Shown: positions 1 to 11,700, numbered from the stretch's first letter. The stretch: DNA of 64,000 bases from Panicum virgatum (GCF_016808335.1 NC_053139.1:14309819-14373818), one strand, 5' to 3'. Numbers and translations are program-made. The notes: generated by a model from the sequence alone, not told the origin.

Positions 1-301
1 AGGCGAATTCCTGCGATGGTTATGTGGTACCTCCCGGTTGCCGACCGTCTAAGACGCTTCTTCTCGAACCCAAAGCGTGCTGAATTGATGTGCTGGTGGG
101 ATTTAGATAAGCGCAAGAAGGGCGACGGAAAGCTTCGACATCTAGCTGATGCTCGCCAGTGGAAAAAGTTCGATGAGCAGTATTATCTGGAATTTGGAAA
201 GGACCCGAGGAACGTTGGATTTCCGTTGAGTACGGACATGAAAGGACTAGCATGCACAGCACGTGGCCGGTGATCTTGACGATGTACAACTTGCCTACAT
301 G
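1..301 (+). pseudogene. CACTA (En/Spm) tnp2-type transposase, internal fragment
   Basis: The translation from base 16 reads MWYLPVADRLRRFFSNPK, then a DGKLRH..ADARQWKKFD block and YLEFGKDPRN. This is a well-conserved stretch of the tnp2-family transposase, which cuts and pastes CACTA elements. Near base 235 the frame breaks. The family motif STWPVILTMYNLP resumes in another reading frame at about 252-301, so this copy is frameshifted. Homology stops at about 301. The fragment begins before the window and is the 5' part of the same CACTA element whose DUF4216 portion (27.5 kb) and right end (33151) lie beyond the nested retrotransposons. Family recognition is firm. That the two halves belong to one insertion is inferred from order and orientation. 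Confidence 0.85.
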
Positions 302-684
302 GTTGTTGATGAGCCCATAGCTCCTCAAGATGGTCAAGGAGACATGTCTAGCGATAATTCCAATATAGCAGCCGGTAATTCTCTAATATCATCTGATCTA
401 CAATTTGGAGCTATTTTATTTGATGAGAAATATGGCAAAAATATGGAGAAATTTACTAGTGCTGGTCTATCATCAAATATACTTTTTAGAGGAGTTAATT
501 GTCACAATAAAGAGGAAGAAAAGAAGAAGAGAAAATATATTTACATTGGAGCTATGCAAGTGAACGTTGATGATTGAAATGCTGCAAACGTAATTAGCAT
601 TCTGGCCAGAGTATTTTATTATTTCCCATATGCTAGCATGTGGTCTGTGCGTGGCTGCCATATTATTTTACTACTATATTCATG
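302..684 (+). other. Unrecognised AT-rich segment with a short ORF between tnp2 fragment and LTR
   Basis: After the tnp2 homology ends, a frame open to base 577 encodes an acidic, serine/asparagine-rich peptide finishing with a lysine-rich stretch (EEEKKKRKYIYIGAMQ). I do not recognise it. It reads as a continuation of the frame starting at 263, but the first 13 codons are out-of-frame transposase DNA, so no clear start codon belongs to it. Bases 578-684 hold no ORF. The segment lies where the transposase coding sequence should continue. It is therefore either an older insertion into the CACTA element or filler DNA joined when the left LTR of the Tat element was truncated. Confidence 0.35.
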
Positions 685-2020
685 CGCGTGCCCCTTTTGT
701 TTCGCTCCGGGGACAAGACGTGGTAGCGTGCTGAGCGGGCCTGGGCGATGATGGCGCCTGCTGCTCAGCAGCTGGTGCTTCCGTCGTGCTGTCCCGCGCT
801 CAGGGCCTTGGCCTCGCTTTCCCTGGTTGCCTCGCGGAGCGCCATTCAAGGGCGGTCAGCCTGGGCCGATGCTGCGCCACTTAGCGTCCAGGGACTCGGC
901 TTTATTTTGTTCCGTCGCGTCTCGGCACGGTAACCGAGGGCATCTTTTCGCTCGTGGAGTGCCGCGCCATCACGGGCTGCCCAAATCTTTGCCCTTCGAC
1001 AGGCTTAAAGCTTGGCACCTGACACAGCTATAAATAGGTGTAGTGGGGTTCCCTTTCTTCTCCAACTTCCCTGCTATATCTTCCAGCATCGCCTAAGTCT
1101 TGTAATGTTTTCCTTTGCCTTTCGTGACCGGCCCCTAGATGGGGTGGCCTGGCTTTTTTAGGTTTTGGTGCTAGAAGAATGCTTGCGAGCGGCGGGGGAA
1201 AGCCGGAGAGGGTGTGCGCACCATCCCTCAGCTTCAGTGGGATCAGCAGAAGAGCATTGGGCCCGAGGGGTCCTGCTCCTGCGATGTCCCCTAGCCTGAA
1301 GGGGGATGGAGACGCCTGACCATGGCGTTAGTGCCAGGTTTGGTGGCTGTTCTTCGCATCATCCCCCCCGGCGACAAGGTTGCTCTCGGGGAGACGGTGC
1401 GGAGGGTGCTGTCCGCCAGCTCGCCCCCCCGCACAGTCTTCGGTGGAGGAGCCGCTAGAAGAAAGCTTGTGAGGAGAGCATCCCGTTGGACCCGTGCGGC
1501 CTGGGGGCTGTTCCTCGCATCCCTAACAGCCTGGCCGTCGCGTCAGCCAGGGGCTCGGTGCTCTTCTTCGTTACTCGCTCCTCCCCAAGACAGGGAAAAT
1601 TGCCACGCAGGTGGCAACGTGTTTGTACTTTTCAACGGCTTCGCGCCGGTAACCCTTTGTAATCTTTATTTGCATGGAGCAATAAAGTCCCCTTTCTCCT
1701 TTACGGGGAGGGTGACCGAGGGTATAGGGGTGTACAGAGGGTTATAGGCCTCGAATATGTGTGAAGTTTCCTTCGTGGGGGCGCGTCAGCGCACCTGCGG
1801 GTGTAGCCCCCGAGGCCTTGGAGGAGTGTTTGTACTCGTCCAAGGGCTATAAACATCGCCCCGCTGGGCTGCTTCACTGGGGTGGCCGTCCAGCGTCTTT
1901 TTCAGCCGGCATCGGCACTCTTTCAGCCACCCTCGGCATTCTCAGTGCTGGTACAGCGACCCGGCGTTCAGCTTAACCATCAGGCGGGCACGCGCTAATA
2001 GTGGGGGATTTGGTTAGACA
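685..2020 (-). repeat. 3' LTR of the Tat element, truncated
   Basis: About 1,336 bp near-identical to 25880-27216, with differences mostly transitions. Homology begins sharply at 685 and ends sharply at 2020 (minus-strand start TGTCTAACC). In the element's orientation only the first part of the LTR is present. The remaining roughly 1.6 kb, seen in the other copy at 24663-25879 and 12095-12527, is missing. The truncation therefore removed U3-proximal sequence, R, U5 and the element's outer end. Confidence 0.85.
1029..1700 (+). promoter_or_regulatory. Opposite-strand TATA box and poly(A) signal inside the Tat LTR
   Basis: On the plus strand, opposite to gag-pol, TATAAATA lies at 1029-1036. AATAAA follows at 1681-1686 in a setting typical of a transcript 3' end (TTTGCATGGAGCAATAAAG). 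Both signals are kept in the other LTR copy (TATAAATA at 26225-26232, AATAAA at 26877-26882). They could define a short antisense LTR transcript or feed the plus-strand gene at 3099. Seen directly: the motifs and their conservation. Promoter activity is inference. Confidence 0.45.
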
Positions 2021-3098
2021 TGCGGAGCTTCACAATCGACGGTCGTCGACTTATTCGAGGGTGCGGTCTAAACCGCGGTGTGCGAGGAGCCCCCGAGCCT
2101 AGGCCTATGTGAAGGAATTCAGGGGAACCCTCGTCTTTGATTACATTGAATCCGCAGGGAGGAGGGGTGAAGCGCACCATGCTACCCATGCCCGGGCCAC
2201 GACCCTCATCGCCCTTCCGCATCAAGCGGACGTCTGTGCCCCGTTCGATAAGGGTCGGCTCGCGGTCCATGGACACGTCACATAAAGCGCTTGCGAAGGT
2301 TCGCTAGGCGGGGCTCAGACCCGTTGGATAGGGTCCGAGGGCTCGATGCTCTCCCTCGATGGGATCCCCCTACTAGGCACCCTTGACTGGCCTTGAACAC
2401 TGCGTTGGATGTCTCGAACTCCGCGTTCGAGGGTAGCTTGTATGGCACATCCATGCAGTCCCTGACTCTGGCGATTTGGGGTGCCTGTCAAACCCCCGAC
2501 GGGCCAGGCTTCGAACCCCTGATCAGTAAGGCCTCGGAATGCGATTCCTTCGAGGGTAAAGAGCCCCCGGGGGGAATATTCTGTCACGATTCGAGAATGG
2601 CGCGGAGTCGCGAGTCGCGCGCGCGGGTCTTCCGCTGGCTGTGGGCGACGTGGCCCGATTCGTGTGGTGCGGTGCGGGCGCGCCTTTTCAGGCGGCAGCC
2701 TCGGGCAAACGAAGCGGCATGGGCGGCAGCTGACGGATTGGACAGTGCAACAGTCGCGCCGTGCCCGTCGGTTACCGTGCCGCAGTTATTGTTGCGTGCA
2801 CGCGTGGAAGACTCTGCGGTTGTGGGGCCCAGCCGTCAGCGACAGCGAAATCTACCGCATTCAATGTGGTAGATTTGGGCTGTGGCTGCGGACCCGCCCA
2901 TCGCGTTGAATAAAAATGAAGAGAAGGGGGTTGTTTTGGGCTCACCTGGCTATTTGCCTTCGTCTCTCTTTGCCTTCTCCGCCTCCCCTGCATCCTGAGC
3001 CCGCAGCCAAGAGCGAAAGGAGGAAGAGGAAGGATAGTGAGAGAGCACCTTAACTATCCCGGAGCCCTCATTCCCACATCCCCCTGTGACTCGAAGAG
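2021..3098 (+). other. Non-coding region between the 3' LTR and the antisense gene
   Basis: GC-rich and without a credible ORF. A TATA-like ATAAAAAT at 2910-2917, followed by a purine run and then a pyrimidine-rich leader, sits about 180 bp upstream of the plus-strand ATG at 3099. It is the natural candidate promoter for that gene. I found no convincing polypurine tract immediately right of the LTR boundary at 2020/2021, although the minus-strand element should have one there. Confidence 0.4.
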
Positions 3099-4984
3099 AT
3101 GTCGGATGTCCACGAGCCCTTGCTGTGGGGGAAGTCCTCCTCCACCATGGCGGTTCTGGAGCAGTTGGTCGCCGACCGGCTGTTGCCGCTGAACCCCGAC
3201 TCAGGGGCGCCGGCGTGGATCTCCCCGCGGCTAGAGGAGACTGAGCTGAAGCTCCCCCAGGGCTATGTTGTGAGCTTCGTGCGCCTTCACGAGCGGGGCT
3301 TCGGCGTCCCCGTCTACAGGTTCATGCGGGCTTCGTCGCCGTCTGCGAGGGGTACCTCGGCTTTGAAGCCCACTGGGATCTATGGATCCACCTGTTCCGT
3401 GGCGAGCTCTTCGTCGAGAACGCGTGGGGCCAACCGAAGCGGTTCGCGCGCGCCGAGGCCCACCGAGGGTATCGTCGCGGTAGTACCAGAGCAAACGGCG
3501 CTAGGGAGCATGGTGCCGGTGGTGCAGCTGCCAGACAGCAGCAAGGAATATGGGGATTCGATGGACATCGACCCCGCTGCTGCGGCGATTGCCACCGGAC
3601 ACATCGCCGAGTTCGCGTCGGCCAGCGCGGATGTGCTCAACGCGGGGACATCTGAGGGGCCTCATCCCGGGGTGATCATCCCGTCCGAGCTCCCCTCAGA
3701 GTTTCTCCACAAAGAGCAAGAGGAGGAGGAGGCCTGGAATGCGCAGCTCGACGTCGGCCGCCAGATCCTGCAAGCCCTCGACCGCACCTTCTAGCTCCAT
3801 CAGAAGACGGATTACCAGGTCAGCAAGGTAAATACTTTCTCTTGAAAATTGCTCGAATTCAGTTTGACCTTAACGTGCTTTTACCCATGCCCTTCCACTT
3901 GCAGCGGCTGAGGGAAATCTCCCACGAAAAGAGCACCGAGATGACCCGGCTGTACTCCCAGATGAGCCAGCTCGGGTAGCACAACGCCAAGCTAGTGCTC
4001 AAGAACATTGAAGCCAACACTAAAATGGCGGATTTGGGAGCCCGTCAGCAGGCGCTTGAGGAGGGTTTGGCGCGGGTTACCGGCGAGCAGGACGTCCAGA
4101 GGGCCGCAGCAGAGCAGAAGGCTCGGGAGGCCGAGGCGCAGGCTGCCGAGCTGCAACGCCTTCGGACGGCGCTTGAGGAGAGGGCTCGCGAAGCCGAGGC
4201 GCAGAGCGCCGAGCTGCGGCGCCTTAGAACAGCGCTCGAGCAGCAGGAAACCGAGCTTCTCCACAAGGAGGTGACTATTGTCACGCTCTCCGGGACCCTC
4301 CAGGAAAAGGGCAAGGCCCTCGAGGAGAAGGAGGTGGCCATCCAGAACGTGGGTGCCGCCCTCAAGGAGAAGGGAAACTCCTTGTCCTCGCTCGAAGAGG
4401 CCACCCGAGTCCAGAGGGAGGAGGCGCAGAAGAGCATCATGGGTAAGTAGCTTCGAGTTTTTGTTGGTTTATTTCTTTTCGCAACTTACGTTGATTCCCT
4501 TTGCTCAGAGCTGAGGCAGAAGGTGGCGAATGAGTCTGCGGCAAAGGAGGCAGTCTGCACCGCACTCACGGCGGCGCAAGTGGAATTCGCTGAGCTGGAG
4601 CAAACCGCCGTGAGCGTGTGCCAGGGGCTCGAGGGGGAGGGTGCCGTCTCGGGCAGTTCGGTGATCAGCCGCCTGCGAGCGCTAAGTGGTCGGATTGCCG
4701 AACACGCCAAGAGCACCTTCCGCCTCGGTGTCCTGCGGGCCCTCGCCGTGGCCTCGACACACTACCTCATGGATCTCCAAAGGGTGTCGTCGGGGTACGT
4801 CGTTCCCGATGACGCTGATGCGGATGCCGCGTCGGCCATTATGGACAACGCCGATGCAGCCACAGAGGAGTTCGCCACAGTCCTCGCCGGGAAGCTCGAA
4901 GCTGACATCCCTCCCATTGCAGAATTCGACGCCGCTGAAGACCCGCAAGGGGGGATGGTAGCCTGTAGGAAGTCTGGGCCTTGA
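3099..4984 (+). pseudogene. Antisense gene of the Tat element (putative gypsy-type transposon protein, Transposase_28/PF04195-like), three exons, broken
   Basis: Runs on the strand opposite to gag-pol, as is typical of the Tat lineage; its function is unknown. The start at 3099 (MSDVHEPLL) leads into the family block YVVSFVRLHERGFGVP and FMRA. An internal deletion near 3325 then joins this out of frame to the block VAVCEGYLGF..HWDLW..LFRGELFVENAWG, visible in another frame at about 3330-3440. Exons are 3099-3827, 3905-4442 and 4509-4984; both introns (75-77 bp and 66 bp) have GT-AG ends and phases that fit. Exon 2 is a strong coiled coil of Glu/Ala/Arg heptads. Stops at 3792 and 3977 are TAG where glutamine is expected. 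Exon 3 ends in an acidic region (DDADADAA). Confidence 0.75.
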
Positions 4985-5563
4985 AGCCCATGTAATAGAT
5001 TAGTGTTCGTTGTAATTACACTTTGTAATCATGTCTATAAATGAATATAGAAATTCATTTTCATTAAATCAACTGTGTGGCCCATCGAGGCCTTGTGCGT
5101 TCGAGCCCGTGTTTTCTTTACTCCACTTCCGTGTTCTCGTACGCGACTTAGATAAACTTCTGCGAGGAATTTCGCGTTCATAAGCAAACGTAGGTGTAGG
5201 GTGGTGAGGGGGGTGCCGTATCCCGGAGGCGTAGGCGGCCCCATGACTCGGCCGGCCTCGTACCGCAGTTGCTTACGCCTTGCGTCCATTTTTTCCAAGT
5301 GTACGAGAAGCTTAGAGGCGAAACGGAAGTTTTTCGAAAAAACATTGGCGATTTTTGGGGACGTTCGGGGGTTCCCCCCGTAATAGCCCCCGAGGGAGGA
5401 TTGCCTTTGCCGAGGGTAAAGCCAGACGTACCTCAGTGTTCGTGCGCATCCGAGACTTCGCGGGTCCGGAAGGTTCCCAAAAATAAACAAGTAAAGTGTA
5501 CTTCTTTATTATTTCGGGAAATCGAGAATGCGAGTACAAACGATGTACAAATAGCTCGGAATT
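4985..5563. other. Intergenic spacer between antisense gene and pol
   Basis: Holds the 3' end of the plus-strand gene (TGTAATAGA.. and an AT-rich stretch at 5000-5070) facing the 3' end of the minus-strand integrase at 5564. The two genes converge here. I see no coding sequence; short frames in both directions have no recognisable content. Confidence 0.5.
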
Positions 5564-6762
5564 CTAAGGATAGAAGCGACGTACCTGCTGTATGTTGGTG
5601 AGGACTTCGCCTTTGTCATTCGCCAGCTTGTACGTGCCGGGTTTGAGCACCTCGGCGATTATGTACAGTCCTTCCCATGGCGGTGAGAGCTTGTGGTGGC
5701 CCCTGTTGTCCTGTCGGAGCCTCAGCACCAAGTCCCCTTTGTCGAGGTCTCGGCGCCGGACTCTACACCTGATACCTTCGTAAAGACTGCTGGTAGCGCG
5801 CGGAGTGTAGGAGTGCCACGTCTCGAGCCTCGTCCACTTGATCCAGCGATTCCTCGCGGGCTCGCTGGTTTTGCTTCTCTTGGTATGCCTTGAGCCTTGG
5901 CGACCCGTACTCCAAGTCCATGGGGAGTATGGCCTCGGCGCCATAGACGAGGAAGAACGGGGTAAAGCCCGTGGCTCTGCTTGGGGTCGTCCTCAGGCTC
6001 CAAATGACCGAGGGTAGCTCCGTGAGCCACCTCCGGCCAAATCTGTTCAACTTGTGGAAGATTCTTGGCTTCAGTCCCTGGAGGATCATGCCATTGGCAC
6101 GCTCCACTTGCCCATTCATCTGTGGGTGTGCCACAGCCGACCAGTCACACATATGTGGAAACTGTCGTAGAACGCCAAAAACTTCTTGCCTGTGAACTGG
6201 GTGCCGTTGTCGGTGATTATCGAGTTCGGGACCCTGAACCTGAAGATAATGTCGGTGAAGAATAGAACCGCTTGCTCGAATTTGATCTTGGCGATGGGTC
6301 GAGCCTCGATCCACTTGGAGAATTTGTCGACAGCCACCAACAAGTGGGTGGAGCCCCCGGGCGCCTTCTGCAGTGACCGACGAGGTCCAGTCCCCACACA
6401 GCGAAAGGCCATGTAATGGGGATGGTCTGCAGAGCATGGGCCGGGAGATGTATTTTTCGAGCGTAGAACTGGCAACCCTCGTAGGTCCGCACGACGTCGG
6501 TGGCGTCGACGACCGCGGTGGGCCAGTAAAAACCTTGCCGAAACGCGTTACCCACGAGGGTATGTGGCGTGGCATGGTGGCCGCAGACGCCAGCGTGGAT
6601 GTCGTGGATCAGCTCCTTGCCCTCGGGGATGGGAATGCATCGCTGCAGGACTCCCGAGGGACTTCGGTTGTATAGCTCGCTGTCGATTAGAACGAAGGAC
6701 TTGGCCCACCTAGCGAGGCGCCGCGCCTGAGCACGGTTTGACGGTAGGACCCCTCGAATCAT
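5564..6762 (-). pseudogene. Tat integrase (zinc-binding, catalytic core, C-terminal domain)
   Basis: Catalyses insertion of the cDNA copy into the genome. Read right to left, the zinc-binding domain shows HAGVCGHHATPHTL, but the first of its two cysteines is tyrosine (RTYEGCQ), so the HHCC site is damaged. The catalytic core follows in two more frames with LVAVDKFSKW (first Asp), IITDNGTQF (second Asp) and NGQVERANG (catalytic Glu region). The C-terminal part has ILPMDLEYGSPR, and the protein ends YKLANDKGEVL..VRRFYP at 5564. There is no chromodomain, which supports Tat rather than chromovirus. At least three frames are needed to follow the domain, so the gene is inactive. Confidence 0.85.
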
Positions 6763-8700
6763 CTAGTCAAGGTACTGGACGTGCCAATCTTGCGAGGTGG
6801 GGGCCTCGTCGAATTCCATTGCTTCGGCCTCATCCGCGGAGGTGGTCCCGAAGTCAATGTCCACGGGCTCGGCCTCGTCCGCTGGGGAGTTCCCGTCGGG
6901 GGGCCCGGCGGTCGAGGGGCCCGGCTCCGCCGGATCCTTGAATTCGACGGAGGGCTTGGCGATGTCGCGAGCGAAGATGTTCGGGGGGACGGTGGTCCGC
7001 CCCGACACAATCTTGGCTAGTTCGTCGGCGTCATCGTTGTAGTTGCACGGGACATGGTTGAGTTCTAGGCCATCAAATTTGTCCTCGAGGCGGCGCACTG
7101 CTTTGCAGTATGCCTCCATCTTTGGGTCATGGCAGCTGGACTCCTTCATCACTTGGTCGATGACGAGTTGAGAGTCACCGCGCACGTCGAGGCGTTTGAC
7201 GCCGAGCTCGATGGCGATGCGGAGGCCACTGAGGAGGGCCTCGCACTCTGCCATATTGTTAGACGCAAGGAAGTGCAAGTGTATCACGTACCGCATGTGT
7301 TCTCCGAGGGGTGAGATGTAGAGGAGGCCGGCACCGGCGCCAGTTTTCATCACCGACCCGTCGAAGTACATGGTCCAGCATTCGGCCTGGATTTGCGGTG
7401 GGGGTAGCTGAATGTCCATCCATTCAGCCACGAAGTCAGCTAATATTTGGGACTTGATCGCTTTGCGGGGGGCGTAGGTGAGAGTCTCTCCCATCAGCTC
7501 CACAGACCATTTGGCAATTCTACCCTCGGCTTCCCGGTTGCGGACTATCTCTCCCAAAGGGAAAGACGAGACCACGGTGATGGGATGGGCTTCGAAGTAG
7601 TGGCACAGCTTGCGCCGAGCCAAAACCACTGCGTAGAGCAGCCACTGAATCTGCGGATAGCGTGTCTTAGTTTCAGACAACACCTCGCTGATGTAGTACA
7701 CCGGCCGTTGGACGGGCAGAGCATGGCCCTCCTCTTGTCTTTCGACAACGACCACCGCGCTGACCACTTGGGTCATCGCAGCTACGTACAGAAAGAGGGG
7801 CTCGCCGTCCGTGGGTGGTGTGAGAATGGGGGCGTGAGTGAGCGATGCCTTCAACCTTTCGAGGGCTTCTTGAGCTTCGGGGGTCCACGTGAAGCGCTCG
7901 GTTTTCCTCAGGAGTCGATACAGGGGTAAGCCTTTCTCGCCGAGACGCGAGATGAATCGACTAAGGGACGCTAGGCATCCCATGACCCTCTGTACCCCCT
8001 TTAGGTTTCGGATCAGTCCCATCCGAGTGATGGTCGAGACTTTATCAGGGTTGGGTTCGATGCCCCGCTGGGAGACAATGAAGCCCAAGAGCATGCCTCG
8101 AGGCACCCCGAACACGCACTTCTCGGGGTTGAGTTTTACCCCTTTGGCCCGTAGGCAATCGAATGCGATCCTGAGATCGGCAACCAGGTCGTCCGCCTTC
8201 CTAGATTTTACAACGATGTCATCGACATATTGCCTCTACGTTCCGCCCGAGATGGTCTCCGAAAACGTGGAGCATACACCGCTGATATGTAGCTCCAGCG
8301 TTTCTGAGGCCAAAGGGCATCGTGGTGTAGCAGTACATGCCGAAAGGTGTGATAAAAGAAGTCGCGAGCTGGTCGAACTCTTTCGTCTTGATTTGGTGGT
8401 AACTGGAGTAAGCATCAAGGAAGGATAAAAGTTCACACCCCGCAGTAGAATCTACAATCTGATCAATTCGTGGCAAAGGAAAGGGAACCTTCGGACATGT
8501 TTTATTTAAGCTAGTGTAATCTACACACATCCTCCAGTTTCCATTCTTTTTCTTCACTAATACAGGATTAGCTAGCCACTCAGGATGGAATACCTCCTTG
8601 ATGAACCCGGTCGCCAGAAGTTTCTGCAACTCCTAGCCGATCGCCCGGCGCTTGAGCTCGTCGAAGCATCGTAGGCGTTGCTTCACCGGCTTGGAGTTGG
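6763..8700 (-). pseudogene. Tat reverse transcriptase with RNase H and second (archaeal-type) RNase H
   Basis: Copies element RNA to cDNA and degrades the RNA strand. RT blocks in order: FIKEVFHPEWLANPVLVKKK, WRMCVDYTSLNK, LSFLDAYSSYHQI, TTMPFGLRNAGATYQR. A frameshift at about 8225 falls exactly before the catalytic YVDDIVVKS. A TAG replaces a glutamine-like position near 8635. The long open frame 8115-6763 carries the RT thumb (GIEPNP..V), an RT-linked RNase H (FLYVAAMTQVVSAVVV) whose first catalytic Asp appears replaced, then the extra RNase H of the Tat lineage (MYFDGSVMKTGAGAG..NNMAECEALL..VRGDSQLV). That second domain keeps its D-E-D pattern. The tail is acidic (DEAEPVDIDFG). Confidence 0.88.
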
Positions 8701-8812
8701 GTCGAACATCAAGGGAGTGCTCAGCGACCTTCCTCGGTATGCCTGGCATATCCGAGGGGCTCCATGCGAAGATGTCTGTGTTGGCGCGGAGAAAGTCGAT
8801 GAGCACCACTTC

Positions 8813-9485
8813 CTATTTGCTGTTGAGGGTGGCGCTGATCTGCAACGCCTTGTCGTCGGGGTGGCTCGGGTCAATGGGCACTTTCTTGATACCCTCGGCA
8901 TGTTCGAAGTTCCCGGCGTGTCGATGCGTGGAGTCCAAGGCCTCGCTTGCCATTTTATCGAGGGTGGCTGCGAGGGCCTCGTCCTCCGCTTGAGCCTCCG
9001 CATGCTCAACGCACTCGACGTCGCACTCGTAGGCGTGCTCGAACGAAGAGCCGATGGTGATGACGCCCTTCGGACCCGGCATCTTCAGCTTGAGGTAGGT
9101 ATAGTTGGGGATGGCCATGAACTTGGCATAGCAGGGATGACCAAGAATGGCGTGATAAGATCCCCGAAACCCCACCACCTCAAAGGTGAGTACTTCCTTG
9201 CGGAAGTTGGCTGTCGTGCCGAAGCAGACAGGCAGGTCGATCTGGCCGATGGGTTGGACGCGCTTTCCCGGCGCAACGCCATGAAATGGCGACTTGCTGG
9301 GACGAAGCTTGTTCAGTCCAATCCCCATGAGCTCCAAGGTGTGGGCGTACATGATGTTGAGGATGCTGCCTCCATCCATGAGCACCTTGGAGAAGCGGGT
9401 GTTGCCGATGATGGGGTCGACAACGAGCGGATACCGCCCCGAAGCGGGACGTAGTCGGGGTGGTCCTCGCGGCCAAAGGAAATGG
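8813..9485 (-). pseudogene. Tat aspartic protease region
   Basis: Processes the Gag-Pol polyprotein. The active-site block reads VLMDGGSILNIMYA, with the DGG characteristic of Tat elements. Downstream come VCFGTTANFRKEVLTFEVV, YHAILGHPCYAKFMA and LKMPGPKGVITI, all family-conserved, then an acidic linker with ECDVECVEHAEA towards RT. The segment upstream of the first Met (REDHPDYVPL..) belongs to the same protein but lies in another frame, so there is a frameshift at about 9400-9450. The catalytic aspartate itself is intact. Confidence 0.8.
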
Positions 9486-11700
9486 TGTCCTTCGACTAGT
9501 CGAGGTAGGATGGTGTGGCTTTGGTGACGGAGAAAACTTCCCGGCGCTCGCGCTTGCGCTGCCGAGAGGTCATGTTCGTCGTTGGTCCTCCGAAGATGAA
9601 GAAGGCGTTCTCCACCGGGGGGAACTCGTCATGTCCACCTTTGTCGCCAGCATCCTTCTTCTTGTCCTCGTCGTGATGTGCGACGCGGTTGTAGTACTTC
9701 TTGAGCATTTCGCACTGCTTGAGGGTGTGGTTGATTGAGCCCTTGTGGTAGGGACACGGCTTCTTAAGCATGTCGTCGAATAGGCCGCCTCCACCTCGAG
9801 GGGGGTCTCGAGGTCCTTTGCGGTCCGGGGTGGCAGCGAAGGCCTCCTCGGAGTCCTCTGTCTGCCCCGATCCGCGCTGGTTCGGTGGGACCTGCTTCTT
9901 CCCTTTCCTCCCCCTCTTTTGTTTCTTGGCGGGGGCGTTGAACTTGGGGTTGCTGCCCTCCGCGGGCGCATCCTCCTTGCGCTTGTTCGGCTTATCGTCG
10001 AAAATTGCACCAACTGCCTCCTCGCCGGCGGCATAGTTGGTGGCAGCGTCGAATAACTCATTGTTGTTGGCGGGTCAGCTTCTCGCAAGCTCGTCCACCA
10101 AGTTCCTGCACGTCGTACCCTCGAGGAAGGCGTTGATGACCTCGACGTGGGTGACACTAGGGAGCTCAGTGCATTGCTTAGAGAAGCGCCGCACGTAGTC
10201 GCGCAGGGACTCGTTGGGCTTCTGGTGACACCCTTTGAGGTCCCAGGAGTTCCCAGGGCACACGTATGTGCCCTGGAAGTTGCCCACGAAGATCTTGACT
10301 AAGTCGCCCCAGTTGTGGATCTGGTCCACGGGCAAGTGCTCGAGCCACGTTCGTGTGACATCAGCTAGGTGAAGAGGAAGGTTGCGGATGATGACCGCGT
10401 CTTCCGTCGCAACGCCTAGCTGGCACGCTAGGCGGTAATCGTTGAGCCAGACTGCAGGATCTGTCTCGCCCGAGTACTTGACGAGGGTTGTGGGTTGTCG
10501 AAAGCGCGGGGGAAAAGAAGCAGTTCGAATCTCCCGGCTGAACACCCGGGTGCCCGGAGGCTCCGGTGACTCGCCCCTGTCATGCTCGGGATCGAAGCGG
10601 CCACCCCGTTGAGGGGTGTACTTCCTGCCGTCGATGATATAGCGGGCATCGCCGTCGCCGGCGTGCCCGCGCGTGTCGTGTTGTCGTTCCCTTGCGGGAG
10701 CCTTTCCGATGCGGTCGTGCACCGAGGGTGCCATCGCGTCGTGTGCTGCGGCTGCCTTTCATTTCCCTCCTGACGGAGTGTGCACCGAAGCCTCGTGGTC
10801 CTGGTGTGCAGTCCCACCGGGCTGCTCCGAGGCTTTTGAGCGCATCCGAGACGCAGAGCTCTCGGCCTGCTGCACGGCAGCTTGCTCGATGAGCACTTGT
10901 GCCTCGCGGCGCAAGTTGCGGCCCGAAGGCGTCGATGGCTCGGGCATGGCTTGGAGTAGGTAGGCCGCAGCGACGAGTTTTTCGCCGGCTGTCTTCAGTT
11001 CCGGAGGTTTGTCGACGTTGTCGTCGGCCAGGATCCGCTCTCGGGCAACGCGTCCCGCCGCCTGGGCATGTGCACCACGCACGGTACGCCGCTGCTCGAG
11101 TGCAGTGCGCAGCTCCTGAGTCTGCCGACGCTACTCGTCGAGCTTGGCTTGAAGCTCCTTGAGCTGCGCCAGCTGAGCTTGCCGCGCCGCCGAGCTTGAC
11201 GAAGAAGAAGGGGCCGCAGGCGGCTCCACCGGCTAGTTCGCCTGCGCATCCGCCCCGCCATTCCCGTCGTCACCCAGAACGTTGTTGTCTTGCCCGTCCG
11301 CGAGATGAACCTTGAAGCACTCCCGGGCGGGGTCGTACTCCCCCTCGCTGGAGTCTTCGGAGCAGGTGAGGCAATAAGCCATCGCCAGCTGGAACGAGCA
11401 GAAAGTGTTGGGGTCGTGGACCCCGGTGTAGTCCTCGGCCTCCTCGGCCGTGAAGTTGTTCATGTAGAAGTTGACGTCATCGGTGATCGAACTCGCCGTT
11501 TCGGGGTAGGATTCGTCGGGAGACGATGCGATGAGGTTGCGGATCGACAGAAGATGATGACCCGACAGATCCTCATACTCGGTGAAGTGAGTGCTGATTG
11601 AATAGGCATAGGTGGCAGCATTGCGCATCCCGAAGAGAAAGGGCGACGGCGAGGTCGAGCCCCCCTGGGAGGCACTGGTGCTGCAGCAGATGATGATGCC
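9486..11700 (-). pseudogene. Tat gag polyprotein (capsid and nucleocapsid), frameshifted
   Basis: Structural protein of the virus-like particle. The clearest part, 10734-10075, holds a Retrotrans_gag domain: PPRFRQPTTLVKYSGETDPAVWLNDYRLACQ, LPLHLADVTRTWLEHLP, FQGTYVCPG..DLKGC and LRDYVRRFSKQCTELP. Downstream, at 9771-9496, the nucleocapsid-like block CPYHKGSINHTLKQC and a charged DEDKKK stretch lead to protease. Upstream frames (11082-10759 and 11628-11233) encode the N-terminal part, Ala/Glu-rich and acidic respectively. Stops separate the parts, for example near 10075, where DELARS ends before PANNNELFDAATNYA continues in frame. Gag is nearest the primer-binding site, as expected. Confidence 0.8.
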
